The notes below the pieces were generated by a model. The model searched no databases and had not been told where the DNA came from. It saw nothing but the letters and a program-made list of their open reading frames with translations. A program made the translations under genes and the position numbers. A stretch of DNA of 39,623 nt from JBAZOY01 sp041648505 (GTDB lineage: Bacteria > Desulfobacterota > Syntrophia > Syntrophales > CG2-30-49-12), in NCBI GenBank assembly GCA_041648505.1, contig JBAZOY010000018.1, forward strand, positions 1 through 39,623, given 5' to 3'. Below, piece after piece: positions 8,422 to 16,986 of this stretch; the first letter of the stretch is position 1; the number at the start of each line of letters is the position of its first letter.

Positions 8422-8838
8422 CTAAAAGGGAACATCGTCTTCAGGTAAGGGGTCTAAACCGGAAGGCGAGAGGAAAGAATCTTCTGCTGCCGTATCGGGC
8501 ACCTTAGTCTGCCCTTTCGGTTCCAACATCTGCATATTCGTGGCAATGATCTCCGTTGTAAAATGTTTGATGTTATCTTTGTCTTCCCATGCTCGTGTCT
8601 GGATCCTTCCCTCAACGAAGACTAATCTTCCTTTCGCAAGATAGTTGCTGCATATTTCCGCCAGCTTTCCGAAGGTTACCACCCGGTGCCATTCTGTCCG
8701 CTGTCCCTTTTCACCGGTCTTGCTTTTCCACTGTTCGTCCGTTGCCAATCTGAAGTTGGTTACCATTGCCCCATCCGGGGTATATCTGGTATCAGGATCA
8801 GCGCCCAGCCTGCCTATCAAGATAACTTTGTTTGCCAT
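8422..8838 (-). CDS. ssb: Single-stranded DNA-binding protein
   Basis: The 138-residue SSB protects single-stranded DNA and recruits replication and repair partners. The N-terminal OB fold begins MANKVILIGRLGADPDTRYT and contains the conserved TEWHRVVTFGKLAEI and FVEGRIQTRAWED blocks (about residues 1-106). A short linker leads to the acidic tip DDVPF, the usual partner-docking peptide. The linker is short compared with E. coli SSB (178 residues), as in many bacteria. GAGGAGG lies just upstream of ATG 8838. It is divergent from lysS, not inside an rpsF-rpsR cluster. Confidence 0.95.
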   Translation of the reverse strand: MANKVILIGRLGADPDTRYTPDGAMVTNFRLATDEQWKSKTGEKGQRTEWHRVVTFGKLAEICSNYLAKGRLVFVEGRIQTRAWEDKDNIKHFTTEIIATNMQMLEPKGQTKVPDTAAEDSFLSPSGLDPLPEDDVPF

Positions 8839-8902
8839 ATTTCCTCCTCTCCTCTGAATTCCATAAATCTGACAAAAACATTACACAACTTCCATATATT
8901 TC

Positions 8903-8931
8903 ACAATATAATTATTGAGGCATTTGATCAA
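8903..8931 (-). promoter_or_regulatory. Possible sigma-70 promoter for ssb
   Basis: On the minus strand TTGATC (8926-8931) is followed after 17 nt by TATTGT (8903-8908), about 65 nt before the ssb ATG. Both boxes are imperfect (about 4 of 6 each), but the spacing is optimal and the position is right. Confidence 0.35.
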
Positions 8932-8949
8932 CTACCTCCGATTAAATCA

Positions 8950-8985
8950 TGCTTGACTAATCCAGAAAAAAAATATAGTCAAGCA
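8950..8985. repeat. Perfect 10-bp inverted repeat upstream of lysS
   Basis: TGCTTGACTA (8950-8959) and TAGTCAAGCA (8976-8985) are exact reverse complements separated by 16 A-rich nt. The element lies in the divergent ssb/lysS control region, about 55 nt before the lysS ATG. The left arm contains TTGACT and the right arm overlaps TATAGT (15 nt apart), so it may be an operator laid over a promoter, or a leader hairpin. Confidence 0.5.
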
Positions 8986-9039
8986 CATTCATAGAGTTTT
9001 TTGTCCCTTCCGGGGAACAAATTGAGGGGTAAGTGTTTT

Positions 9040-10521
9040 ATGGAAGAAAATGAGCTTCTAAAGAGGCGTATGGAGAAAATGGAATCTCTGAAGACCGACG
9101 GCATCGATTTATATCCCAATGGTGTGCGGGTCGGGGATACGTCGGAATCCATTTTGCACAGATTTGCCAAGATGGATCATGATGCTATTGCCGTGGTTAA
9201 TGAAAAATTTACCCTGGCCGGAAGGTTGATGGCCGTAAGAAACTTCGGCAAGGCTGCATTTATTAATATTCAGGACAGAAAGGGGCGTATTCAGGGCTAT
9301 GTCAATAAAGGCATTCTCGGTGATAACGCCTTCTCTCTCTTTAAAAGGCTTGATGTTGGAGATATCATTTTCATCTCAGGAGGGGTTTTCAAGACAAAGA
9401 GCGGTGAATTAACGATAGAAATAGATGAACTTCGTCTCTTATCGAAAGCCGTCAGACCGTTGCCGGAGAAATGGCATGGCCTTGCAGATGTCGAAATAAG
9501 ATACCGGCAAAGGTATCTTGATCTGATTGCCAATCCTAAGGTGAAAGAAGTATTTTACAAGCGTAGCCGCATAATTCAGCTTCTCCGCCGATTTATGGAA
9601 GAGCGTGATTTTCTCGAGGTGGAAACCCCCATGATGCAGGCCAAGGCCGGCGGTGCCATAGCGCGTCCCTTTAAAACGCACCATAATGCCCTCGGAATGG
9701 ACTTTTATCTGCGAATCGCACCGGAATTGTATTTGAAGCGTCTGATTACAGGGGGGCTGGAACGGGTCTATGAAATAAATAGAAATTTCAGGAATGAAGG
9801 TATCTCTACCTTCCACAATCCCGAATTTACTATGATGGAGTTCTATCAGGCTTATGCAACTTACGAGGACATGATGGTCATGACAGAGGAAATGCTTACC
9901 TTTCTCGCTCATGAAATCTTTGGTTCTCTGAATTTTCAATACCAGGGTACAGAAATCGATCTGACACCGCCCTGGCCGCGCATATCTGTGAAGGAAGCGA
10001 TTATCCAATACTGCAAGGTTGATCCACACGTCCTTGAAGATTCCCATAAAGCACTTGTTTGTGCAAGGGAGATGGGATTACCCGTTGTGGACGGTGAACC
10101 TCTGGGTAAGATAATAATGACTATATTTGAAAACACGGTGGAAGAAAAACTTATTCAACCTCATTTCGTCACGCATTATCCCGCCGACGTATCGCCCCTG
10201 GCGAGAAGAAGTGCCGACAATCCCGCTTTTACGGATCGCTTTGAATTATTCATTTATGGCAGGGAGCTTGCCAATGCCTTTTCTGAGTTGAACGATCCTG
10301 TAGACCAGCGGGAACGTTTTCTGGCACAGCTCAGGGAGAGGGAGGCAGGAGATGAAGAGGCACATGAAATGGACGAGGACTATATTAAAGTCCTTGAGTA
10401 TGGAATGCCTCCAACAGCAGGAGAGGGAATCGGCATCGACAGGCTGATCATGTTCTTTACGGATTGCCCTTCCATCAGAGATGTTATCCTCTTCCCTCTT
10501 ATGAAGATAAGAGAAACGTAA
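9040..10521 (+). CDS. lysS: Lysyl-tRNA synthetase, class II
   Basis: The 493-residue class IIb synthetase charges tRNA-Lys. An N-terminal OB-fold anticodon-binding domain (about residues 45-135, with LAGRLMAVRNFGKAAFINIQD) is followed by the catalytic core. Motif 2 is visible as FRNEGISTFHNPEFTMMEFY and motif 3 as GEGIGIDRLIMFFTD near the C terminus. An in-frame TTG at 9001 would add 13 residues, but AGGGGT lies upstream of ATG 9040 and the family length fits that start. LolC/E follows 24 nt later on the same strand, an arrangement common in deltaproteobacteria, so lysS probably leads the envelope operon. An inverted repeat lies in its leader. Confidence 0.96.
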   Translation: MEENELLKRRMEKMESLKTDGIDLYPNGVRVGDTSESILHRFAKMDHDAIAVVNEKFTLAGRLMAVRNFGKAAFINIQDRKGRIQGYVNKGILGDNAFSLFKRLDVGDIIFISGGVFKTKSGELTIEIDELRLLSKAVRPLPEKWHGLADVEIRYRQRYLDLIANPKVKEVFYKRSRIIQLLRRFMEERDFLEVETPMMQAKAGGAIARPFKTHHNALGMDFYLRIAPELYLKRLITGGLERVYEINRNFRNEGISTFHNPEFTMMEFYQAYATYEDMMVMTEEMLTFLAHEIFGSLNFQYQGTEIDLTPPWPRISVKEAIIQYCKVDPHVLEDSHKALVCAREMGLPVVDGEPLGKIIMTIFENTVEEKLIQPHFVTHYPADVSPLARRSADNPAFTDRFELFIYGRELANAFSELNDPVDQRERFLAQLREREAGDEEAHEMDEDYIKVLEYGMPPTAGEGIGIDRLIMFFTDCPSIRDVILFPLMKIRET

Positions 10522-10545
10522 CTATCCATTAGGATCTTCACCTTT

Positions 10546-11826
10546 ATGTCTTTTGAACTTTTTATCAGTCTTCGATATTTAAGGGCCGGAAAGAAGCGGG
10601 TCTTTGTTTCCATTATCACCTTTATTTCGATGATCGGGATTTTTCTTGGCGTTGCCGCCCTGATCATCGTCCTTGCAGTAATGAACGGTTTTGAAACCGA
10701 TCTCAGGGATAAGATATTGGGGATCAATTCCCATATCGTACTGATGAAACATAGCGGAATAATGATGGATTATCGCAAGATAATGAAAGATTGCGCTGGT
10801 GTGGATGGTGTCGTTGCCGCCACCCCCTTCATATACAGCCAGGCAATGTTAAAAAACGGAGAGAATGTCAGTGGTGTGGTAATAAAGGGGCTGGCAACAG
10901 AGGAAGGTGCCTTTAAAGTCATTAATCTGGGGAGAATAGAGGAGGGAAGCATTGACTATCTTTCGGGGGAAAAACGAAGTAAACTCATGCTTGATAAGGA
11001 TCTGGCCAATCTCTCCGGCATTGTCATTGGAAAAGAATTGGCGAAAAATTTAGGCATCCTTCTCTTTGATACGGTTAACTTGTTAACCCCTATGGGAGTC
11101 CCTACTCCGCTGGGGATTGTGCCCCGCATGAAGAAGTTTCTCGTAGTTGGAATTTTTGATTCCGGCTTCTACGAATACGACTCCACAATGGCCTGCCTCT
11201 CTCTCAAGGACTGCCAGGAATTCCTGAACATGGACGATGCAGTTACCGGGATTGAGATCAGAGTCAACGATATCTATAAAGCCGATGTCATTGCCGGAGC
11301 TCTAAAAGAGAAAATTGGGTACCCTTACTGGGTTAGAAACTGGATGGAGATGAATAAAAATCTCTTCTCTGCTTTAAGACTGGAAAAGCGGGCCATGTTT
11401 ATCATACTCAGTCTCATCGTCGTGGTTGCAGCTTTTAATATTATAAGTACCCTGATCATGGTGGTAATGGAAAAAAACAGGGAAATCGCCATGCTGAAAT
11501 CTATGGGAACTACATCAAAAAGCATCATGAAGATCTTTATCTTCCAAGGACTGACTATTGGCACCATCGGTACTTTGCTCGGCTGTATGGGGGGGCTTGC
11601 TGTCGCATTGAATATAGGAAAACTGGCTCACTTTATTGAAAATTTATTCAAATTTAAGATACTGCCGTCGGATATTTATTATTTAAGCGAACTCCCATCC
11701 CGGGTCAACTACGGCGATGTTTCTATTATCGTCATAGGAACAATGCTGATATGTTTCCTGTCAACGATCTATCCCTCATGGAGGGCCTCCAGATTAGACC
11801 CAGCCGAGGCTCTCAGGTACGAATGA
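10546..11826 (+). CDS. lolC: Lipoprotein-releasing ABC transporter permease LolC/LolE
   Basis: The 426-residue inner-membrane permease works with the ATPase LolD to extract outer-membrane lipoproteins from the inner membrane and hand them to LolA. It has the MacB/FtsX plan. One N-terminal transmembrane helix (about residues 20-45) precedes a large periplasmic domain (about 46-270). Three further helices follow (about 280-310, 325-360, 385-410). The family opening FELFISLRYLRAG and ending YPSWRASRLDPAEALRYE are present. Only one LolC/E-type permease lies here, with lolD 150 nt downstream, so it may work as a homodimer (the LolF arrangement) or pair with one encoded elsewhere. The intervening gap carries a long imperfect inverted repeat. 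Confidence 0.93.
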   Translation: MSFELFISLRYLRAGKKRVFVSIITFISMIGIFLGVAALIIVLAVMNGFETDLRDKILGINSHIVLMKHSGIMMDYRKIMKDCAGVDGVVAATPFIYSQAMLKNGENVSGVVIKGLATEEGAFKVINLGRIEEGSIDYLSGEKRSKLMLDKDLANLSGIVIGKELAKNLGILLFDTVNLLTPMGVPTPLGIVPRMKKFLVVGIFDSGFYEYDSTMACLSLKDCQEFLNMDDAVTGIEIRVNDIYKADVIAGALKEKIGYPYWVRNWMEMNKNLFSALRLEKRAMFIILSLIVVVAAFNIISTLIMVVMEKNREIAMLKSMGTTSKSIMKIFIFQGLTIGTIGTLLGCMGGLAVALNIGKLAHFIENLFKFKILPSDIYYLSELPSRVNYGDVSIIVIGTMLICFLSTIYPSWRASRLDPAEALRYE

Positions 11827-11845
11827 ACGGTAACTACTAAGGAGA

Positions 11846-11968
11846 CAGAATCCAGAAGTCAGGAGTCAGAATATAGAATGAAAAGACAAGCGGGGAACAT
11901 GCAGTACTTCTATTTGGTATTCTGGCTCCTGGCTCCTGTATCCTGACTTCTGAATTCCGAGTCCTGAG
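11846..11968. repeat. Long imperfect inverted repeat of GTCAGGAGTCA type between lolC and lolD
   Basis: The left arm (11846-11880) carries CAGAAGTCAGGAGTCAGAAT; the right arm (11918-11968) carries TATTCTGGCTCCTGGCTCCT and then TCCTGACTTCTGAATTC, its near reverse complement with one duplicated heptad-like unit. The arms could pair into an RNA stem-loop of over 25 bp around a loop of about 37 nt. The same core word recurs at 15291-15301 and 25022-25038, marking a dispersed intergenic repeat family. Confidence 0.7.
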
Positions 11969-11976
11969 TTAACACG

Positions 11977-12648
11977 ATGATAACACTGGAAAACTTAAGT
12001 AAAACATTTTTTAAGGACGGCAATAGGATAGAGGTTTTAAAAGGATTGAATCTCCATATTGCACGGGGGGAATCTATAGCTATCTGTGGTGTTTCCGGTG
12101 TAGGGAAAAGTACGCTGCTCCATATTATGGGAACCATTGATCGCCCTACCTCCGGTGCTCTGCTCTACGATAATGTGGATGTCTTTACCTGGCAGGAGAA
12201 AGAACTGGCAGTGTTCCGAAACAGAAAAATCGGCTTTGTGTTTCAATTCCACAACCTCCTTCCCGAGTTCAGCAGTCTGGAAAATACGATGATGCCTGCT
12301 CTGATCAATGGTTTATCAAAGCGGGAGGCAAGGGAGAAGGCAGAAGGTATCTTGCGTGAGTTGGGGCTCAGTGATAGAATAACCCACCGTCCTGGAGAGC
12401 TCTCCGGAGGGGAGCAACAGCGGGTTGCCATAGCCAGGGCACTCATTATGGAACCGGAAATACTCTTGGCTGATGAACCCATAGGAAGTCTTGACACAGA
12501 GACGGGAAAGAAGATAGAAGATATAATGATGGAACTAAACAGAAACAAACATATTACACTGGTCGTGGTGACCCACAACAAATCATTGGCAGAAAGAATG
12601 TCTCGAAGCATAGGCCTTCGAGATGGAAGGATTATTAGCGATGAATAG
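11977..12648 (+). CDS. lolD: Lipoprotein-releasing system ATPase LolD
   Basis: The 223-residue ABC ATPase drives LolC/E-mediated lipoprotein release. Walker A GVSGVGKST (about residues 40-48), Q-loop VFQFHNLLPEFSSLENTMMP, signature LSGGEQQRVAIARAL, Walker B ILLADEPIGSLD and the switch His in VVVTHNKSLA are all present. The FQFHNLLPEF Q-loop and length are typical of LolD in the MacB/LolD/FtsE group. The ribosome site is weak, and the preceding 150 nt are mostly the inverted repeat, so initiation could depend on RNA structure there. The stop codon overlaps the bamA start by 8 nt, indicating coupling. Confidence 0.95.
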   Translation: MITLENLSKTFFKDGNRIEVLKGLNLHIARGESIAICGVSGVGKSTLLHIMGTIDRPTSGALLYDNVDVFTWQEKELAVFRNRKIGFVFQFHNLLPEFSSLENTMMPALINGLSKREAREKAEGILRELGLSDRITHRPGELSGGEQQRVAIARALIMEPEILLADEPIGSLDTETGKKIEDIMMELNRNKHITLVVVTHNKSLAERMSRSIGLRDGRIISDE

Positions 12649-15289
12649 AAAGAATATTATCTTACTACGTGCGTTATTCTTATTAACTTTTCTGCTATTC
12701 TCAGCTTCCCGAGATGTGTTTGCAGAGGATGTTAAAAAAATTGCCCTCTTTCCCTTTGATATACATAGCAAGGCTAATGCCGCCAATCTTAGATCAGCAA
12801 TCCATAAGGGGATCGCTTCCGAGTTGGATAAATTGAAATTTATTCAGCTTATCGAACCGGAGATCATCTCCAGGGCTATAGAGGGAAGACATATCGACGA
12901 AAAACTTGCCATTACTGCGGGGAAAGATACAGGTGCAGCATTTGTCATTATGGGCTCCCTCTCTGAGTTCGGAGAAGTGATCAGTGTGGATGCGATGGTC
13001 ATAGATATCAGGCAGGGAAAGACTCTATCCCCTATTTTTGCCCAGGGTAAAGGGCTGGAGAGTATCGGTACTATTTCAACGCAACTGACAACAGAGATTA
13101 TACTCAGAGTAGCGGCAGAACAAAGGATAGCTCGCATCGAATTCAAAGGTAACCGAAAGATCGAGGCCGGCGCCATCAGCCAGGTTCTTAAGAGCGCAAA
13201 GGGTGACTTGTTCTCCGAAGCTGACCTTTCTTCTGATATCAAGGCTATTTACAAGATGGGCTATTTCCAAAATGTAACTGCTGATGTTACCGACACACCG
13301 GAAGGTAAGGTGATTTCCTTTATCCTGGAGGAAAAGGATCTTATTACAGAAATAAAAATTGAAGGGAATAAGGCCGTCGATAAAGGGGAAATAGAGGCTC
13401 TCTTGACCATTAAGGCCCGGCAGAGTCTGGACCCTGGTAAGATCAAGACGGACGTAGAAAAGATTATGGCCCTGTACAACAATAAGGGTTATTGCAATGC
13501 TGAGGTTCAAGATGTCATCAAAAAGGGGGGGGACAGGGAGGTACGTGTTGTATTCAATATCAAGGAGAATGAAAGACTGTATATCAAAAATATTACTTTC
13601 GAGGGAAATCAGGCTTACACCGGCAAAGAACTGAAAAAAATGATGGAAATTTCTGAACGGAGTATCTTCGGTTTTTTGACTAGTTCTGGTGTACTTAAAA
13701 GGGAAGTCCTAAAACAGGACATCAACAAACTCCAGGTTTTTTACCTTAATGAGGGCTTCATCAACGCTCAGGTCGGAGAACCGGAGATAACCCACGACCC
13801 AAAAGGGATCTATGTGAAGATACCCATCACGGAGGGTAAGCGGTTCAGGGTTGGGAAGGTGGATATTGCAGGTGATGAACCCGAATTGCCACGTGCTGAG
13901 CTTTTGAAAAACATGAAGATAAACAAAAGGGAATACTTTGACAGGGATTCAATAATGAAGGACATAGAATACCTCGTACAGATCTGTAGCGATGAAGGTT
14001 ATGCCTATGCCGATGTTGTTCCCCGTACCATACCAAAGGAGAAAGAGCAGACGGTGGATGTGATTTATCACATAACGAAGGGCAGTCAGGTCTACTTTAA
14101 CAAAATAACGATTACCGGTAACACGAAAACAAGGGATAAAGTTATAAGAAGACAACTTGCCATCGCGGAAGGAGATTTGTACAGCAGTAGCAAATTGAAG
14201 AAGAGTTACACGGCTCTCAACCGCCTCAGGTACTTTGAAGAGGTCAACTTCCAAACAAAAAAAGGAGATGACGAGACCTTAACAGACGTCAATGTCCATA
14301 TTAAGGAACAACCAACAGGCTTTTTTACCATTGGTGCGGGATACAGCGCTATAGACCAGGCGGTTATTACCGCTCAGATCTCCCAGCAAAATCTCTTTGG
14401 CAGGGGGCAGAGTTTAAGCCTCAAGGCTAACATAGGGTCAAGGGTAACCAGTTATGATGTATCGTTCATAGAGCCATGGCTTTTTGATATACCTCTGTGG
14501 AGTAAATTTGACTTATGGAATTTCTCCAGGGAATATGATGCATACGATCTTGCTTCAAATGGTTTTGGGGTAACTATTGGTTACCCTATATGGGGATATA
14601 TTACCGGTTATGTGGGGTACGTGCTTTCGACCAACAATGTCGAAAATGTTGAAGACTACGTGTCGTGGTATATCAAGGAACAGGAAGGTACAACGACTTC
14701 CAGTGCTGTGACCCTGAGCCTGATAAGGGATACAACGGATGACTATATTTTCCCTACGAAAGGTTCCAAAAATAGCATCTCTATCAAACATTCCGGTACC
14801 ATCTTCCAGGGAGATACGAGTTTCACAAAATATGATATAAATTCTACATGGTTTTTCCCCTTTTACCGTGAGGTAGTATTCGGCGTTCGGGGACGGGCAG
14901 GTTATGTACAGGGGAATGAGGGGAAGGATATTCCTGTTTACGAGCGCTTCTATCTGGGGGGGATTTCCTCGTTGAGAGGATTGAGAGAAGTAGGACCGGT
15001 AGACCCTTTGACAGGTGATGTCATTGGTGGTACAACCATGCTTAACGCGAACCTGGAATTTCTGTTTCCCTTGGTAGCAAGCGCCGGTATGAAGGGGGTT
15101 GTATTCTATGATACCGGTAATGCATGGGCAAGCGGTTACCATTTCGGTGACTTAAGGCAAACTGCCGGCGTGGGCATCCGTTGGTATTCACCCATCGGTC
15201 CTCTAAGACTAGAATGGGGTTATGTTCTCGACAAAAAGGAGAGTGAGCCGGCAAGCCGGTTTGAATTTACCATGGGTATGTTTATGTAG
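12641..15289 (+). CDS. bamA: Outer membrane protein assembly factor BamA with extra N-terminal TolB-like domain
   Basis: The 882-residue protein inserts beta-barrel proteins into the outer membrane. GGAAGG sits 10 nt before ATG 12641, which is preferred over an in-frame ATG at 12623 because the signal peptide then starts cleanly (MNRKNIILLR, cleavage after VFA near residue 28). Residues 30-158 (KKIALFPFDI, then FVIMGSLSEFGE) resemble the TolB N-terminal / CsgG-like alpha/beta fold. Five POTRA-like repeats follow from about 161, each with a strand and GN turn (IEFKGNRKI, IKIEGNKAV, ITFEGNQAY, VDIAGDEPE, ITITGNTKT). A 16-strand barrel with ISSLRGLREVGP (the VRGF-motif region) completes it. The TolB-like domain is not part of the textbook five-POTRA BamA. 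ompH/skp follows. Confidence 0.93.
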   Translation: MNRKNIILLRALFLLTFLLFSASRDVFAEDVKKIALFPFDIHSKANAANLRSAIHKGIASELDKLKFIQLIEPEIISRAIEGRHIDEKLAITAGKDTGAAFVIMGSLSEFGEVISVDAMVIDIRQGKTLSPIFAQGKGLESIGTISTQLTTEIILRVAAEQRIARIEFKGNRKIEAGAISQVLKSAKGDLFSEADLSSDIKAIYKMGYFQNVTADVTDTPEGKVISFILEEKDLITEIKIEGNKAVDKGEIEALLTIKARQSLDPGKIKTDVEKIMALYNNKGYCNAEVQDVIKKGGDREVRVVFNIKENERLYIKNITFEGNQAYTGKELKKMMEISERSIFGFLTSSGVLKREVLKQDINKLQVFYLNEGFINAQVGEPEITHDPKGIYVKIPITEGKRFRVGKVDIAGDEPELPRAELLKNMKINKREYFDRDSIMKDIEYLVQICSDEGYAYADVVPRTIPKEKEQTVDVIYHITKGSQVYFNKITITGNTKTRDKVIRRQLAIAEGDLYSSSKLKKSYTALNRLRYFEEVNFQTKKGDDETLTDVNVHIKEQPTGFFTIGAGYSAIDQAVITAQISQQNLFGRGQSLSLKANIGSRVTSYDVSFIEPWLFDIPLWSKFDLWNFSREYDAYDLASNGFGVTIGYPIWGYITGYVGYVLSTNNVENVEDYVSWYIKEQEGTTTSSAVTLSLIRDTTDDYIFPTKGSKNSISIKHSGTIFQGDTSFTKYDINSTWFFPFYREVVFGVRGRAGYVQGNEGKDIPVYERFYLGGISSLRGLREVGPVDPLTGDVIGGTTMLNANLEFLFPLVASAGMKGVVFYDTGNAWASGYHFGDLRQTAGVGIRWYSPIGPLRLEWGYVLDKKESEPASRFEFTMGMFM

Positions 15290-15345
15290 AGCAGGAGTCA
15301 GATAGCCGGGATCGGGGAAAGCTGGCGACTGATAACTAATAACTA
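15290..15345. repeat. Degenerate copy of the dispersed GTCAGGAGTCA repeat between bamA and ompH
   Basis: GCAGGAGTCAGATAGCCGG begins immediately after the bamA stop and is followed by CTGGCGACTGATAACTAATAACTAAC, a low-complexity TAACTAA tail. It resembles one arm of the 11846-11968 element. The ompH ribosome site follows directly. Confidence 0.5.
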
Positions 15346-15364
15346 ACAGGAGGAAGGGGCTTTT

Positions 15365-15904
15365 ATGAAAAGATATGGTTTGCTAATTTTAGGTATGTTG
15401 GTGTTGTTGTCTGTTATGGTCTTAACAAGCGTCCATGCCATGGCAGGTGAAAAAATAGGATTTGTTGATATAAGAGAGGTAATACTCAATTCAGATGCCG
15501 GGAAAGAGAAAGCGAAAGATTTTCAGACGCTCTATGAAAAGAATAGGTCCCTTATCCAGGCGAAAGAGACAGAGGTGAAGAAGCTCAAGGAAGAACTCGA
15601 TAAGCAGAGTGCAGTTCTTACCAAGACCGCCAGAGAAGGGAAAGAAGCGGACTATCAGAAAAAGGTCAGGGATTATCAAATTTTTGTCAAAGATATCAAC
15701 GACGACCTTAAAGCGAAGGATCAGAAACTTGTTCAGGATATGGTTCCTGACATCCTCAAATTGGTAGCAGCTAAGGGAGCAAAAGAAAAGTATCTTCTGA
15801 TCCTCGATATCGGTACCGTACCGGTGGCCTACATGGATAAGGAAAATGATATAACAAAACAGGTTATTGAAGAATTCAATCAAACCCATAAACAAAAAAA
15901 ATAA
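15365..15904 (+). CDS. OmpH/Skp family periplasmic chaperone
   Basis: The 179-residue protein holds unfolded outer-membrane proteins on their way to BamA. A signal peptide (about residues 1-27, cleavage after HAMA) leads to EKIGFVDIREVILNSDAGK, the OmpH-family opening. A long charged coiled coil (about residues 45-125, rich in K, E and Q) forms the tentacle, and a short beta segment near the C terminus (YLLILDIGTVPVAYM) completes the body. A strong AGGAGG precedes ATG 15365. It lies between bamA and lpxD, exactly as skp does in most Gram-negative genomes. Confidence 0.92.
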   Translation: MKRYGLLILGMLVLLSVMVLTSVHAMAGEKIGFVDIREVILNSDAGKEKAKDFQTLYEKNRSLIQAKETEVKKLKEELDKQSAVLTKTAREGKEADYQKKVRDYQIFVKDINDDLKAKDQKLVQDMVPDILKLVAAKGAKEKYLLILDIGTVPVAYMDKENDITKQVIEEFNQTHKQKK

Positions 15905-15948
15905 TCTTCATAGTAATTCATATGAAGTAAAGAGCAAGGAAACTGACA

Positions 15949-16986
15949 GTGAGAAAGACGCTAAGTGAGATGGCGGTCATTTTAAACGGCAAGGTCACAG
16001 GTGATGGCCTTGTTGTTATTGAGCGTATTTGTGGGATTGATGAAGCCGGTGAGGGTGATCTCACATTTATTGCAAACCCCCTATACCGTAAAAAACTTGA
16101 AACAACTCACGCCTCTGCCATCCTGGTTTCACCCGAGGTAGAAAGCACGAGCAAGAATCTACTGATTGTTTCCGACCCTTATGTTGCCCTCGGCCAGGCA
16201 TTAGCTCTTTTCTATCCAGAAGAACACGGACTTGGCCAGGTCAGCAAAGGTGCATTTATCGAGGATGGGGCTTTTGTTTCAAAAGAAGTCCAAATCTACC
16301 CGGGTGTCTATATAGGCAGGGGGGCAAGGATCGAACGGGGAGTTGTCCTCTACCCTGGTGTTTTCGTGGGTCGCGATGCCGTAATTGGTGAAGACTCTGT
16401 CCTTTATCCGAACGTTTCGGTGTATCGGCGATCTATCCTCGGAAAGCGTGTTATTCTACATGCCGGCGTGGTCGTGGGAAGCGATGGGTTTGGTTTTGCC
16501 AGCCCAGGCCAGGGGAATATGAAAATCCCCCAGGTGGGCATTGTTCAGATAGATGACGATGTCGAAGTAGGAGCGAATACCACGATAGATCGTGGAACCC
16601 TCAACAAGACATGGATACAGAAAGGTGTAAAGATTGATAATCTGGTACAGATTGCGCATAATGTGGTAATTGGTGAAAATTCTGTAATCGTGGCCCAGGT
16701 TGGTATTTCGGGCAGTACCAGCCTCGGCAAAAGTTGCATCGTTGGTGGTCAGGCAGGGATAGCCGGTCATATAAGTATCGGAGACCACGCCATTGTAGTA
16801 GGGCAGTCTGGTGTCCACGAGGATATCCCCCCCCACCACGTTGTTTCCGGCACACCACACATGCCTCACCGTACCTGGTTAAAGGCTCAAGCCTGTATCC
16901 CCAAACTTCCGGAAATGCGCAAGACCCTTACCTCACTTGTCGGTCGCATTGAAAAACTGGAAGAGATGATAAGAAATAATAAATGA
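15949..16986 (+). CDS. lpxD: UDP-3-O-(3-hydroxyacyl)glucosamine N-acyltransferase LpxD
   Basis: The 345-residue trimeric acyltransferase adds the second (N-linked) hydroxyacyl chain in lipid A synthesis. An N-terminal uridine-binding domain (about residues 1-100, GDLTFIANPLYRKKLETT) is followed by left-handed beta-helix hexapeptide repeats (about 105-305), including LHAGVVVGSDGFGFA with the catalytic His region. A C-terminal helix closes it. The start is GTG 15949, with AAGGA 8 nt upstream. Its TGA overlaps the lpxA ATG (ATGA). fabZ, which sits between lpxD and lpxA in most Gram-negative genomes, is absent here. An 8-C run at 16827-16834 lies inside the gene. Confidence 0.96.
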   Translation: MRKTLSEMAVILNGKVTGDGLVVIERICGIDEAGEGDLTFIANPLYRKKLETTHASAILVSPEVESTSKNLLIVSDPYVALGQALALFYPEEHGLGQVSKGAFIEDGAFVSKEVQIYPGVYIGRGARIERGVVLYPGVFVGRDAVIGEDSVLYPNVSVYRRSILGKRVILHAGVVVGSDGFGFASPGQGNMKIPQVGIVQIDDDVEVGANTTIDRGTLNKTWIQKGVKIDNLVQIAHNVVIGENSVIVAQVGISGSTSLGKSCIVGGQAGIAGHISIGDHAIVVGQSGVHEDIPPHHVVSGTPHMPHRTWLKAQACIPKLPEMRKTLTSLVGRIEKLEEMIRNNK

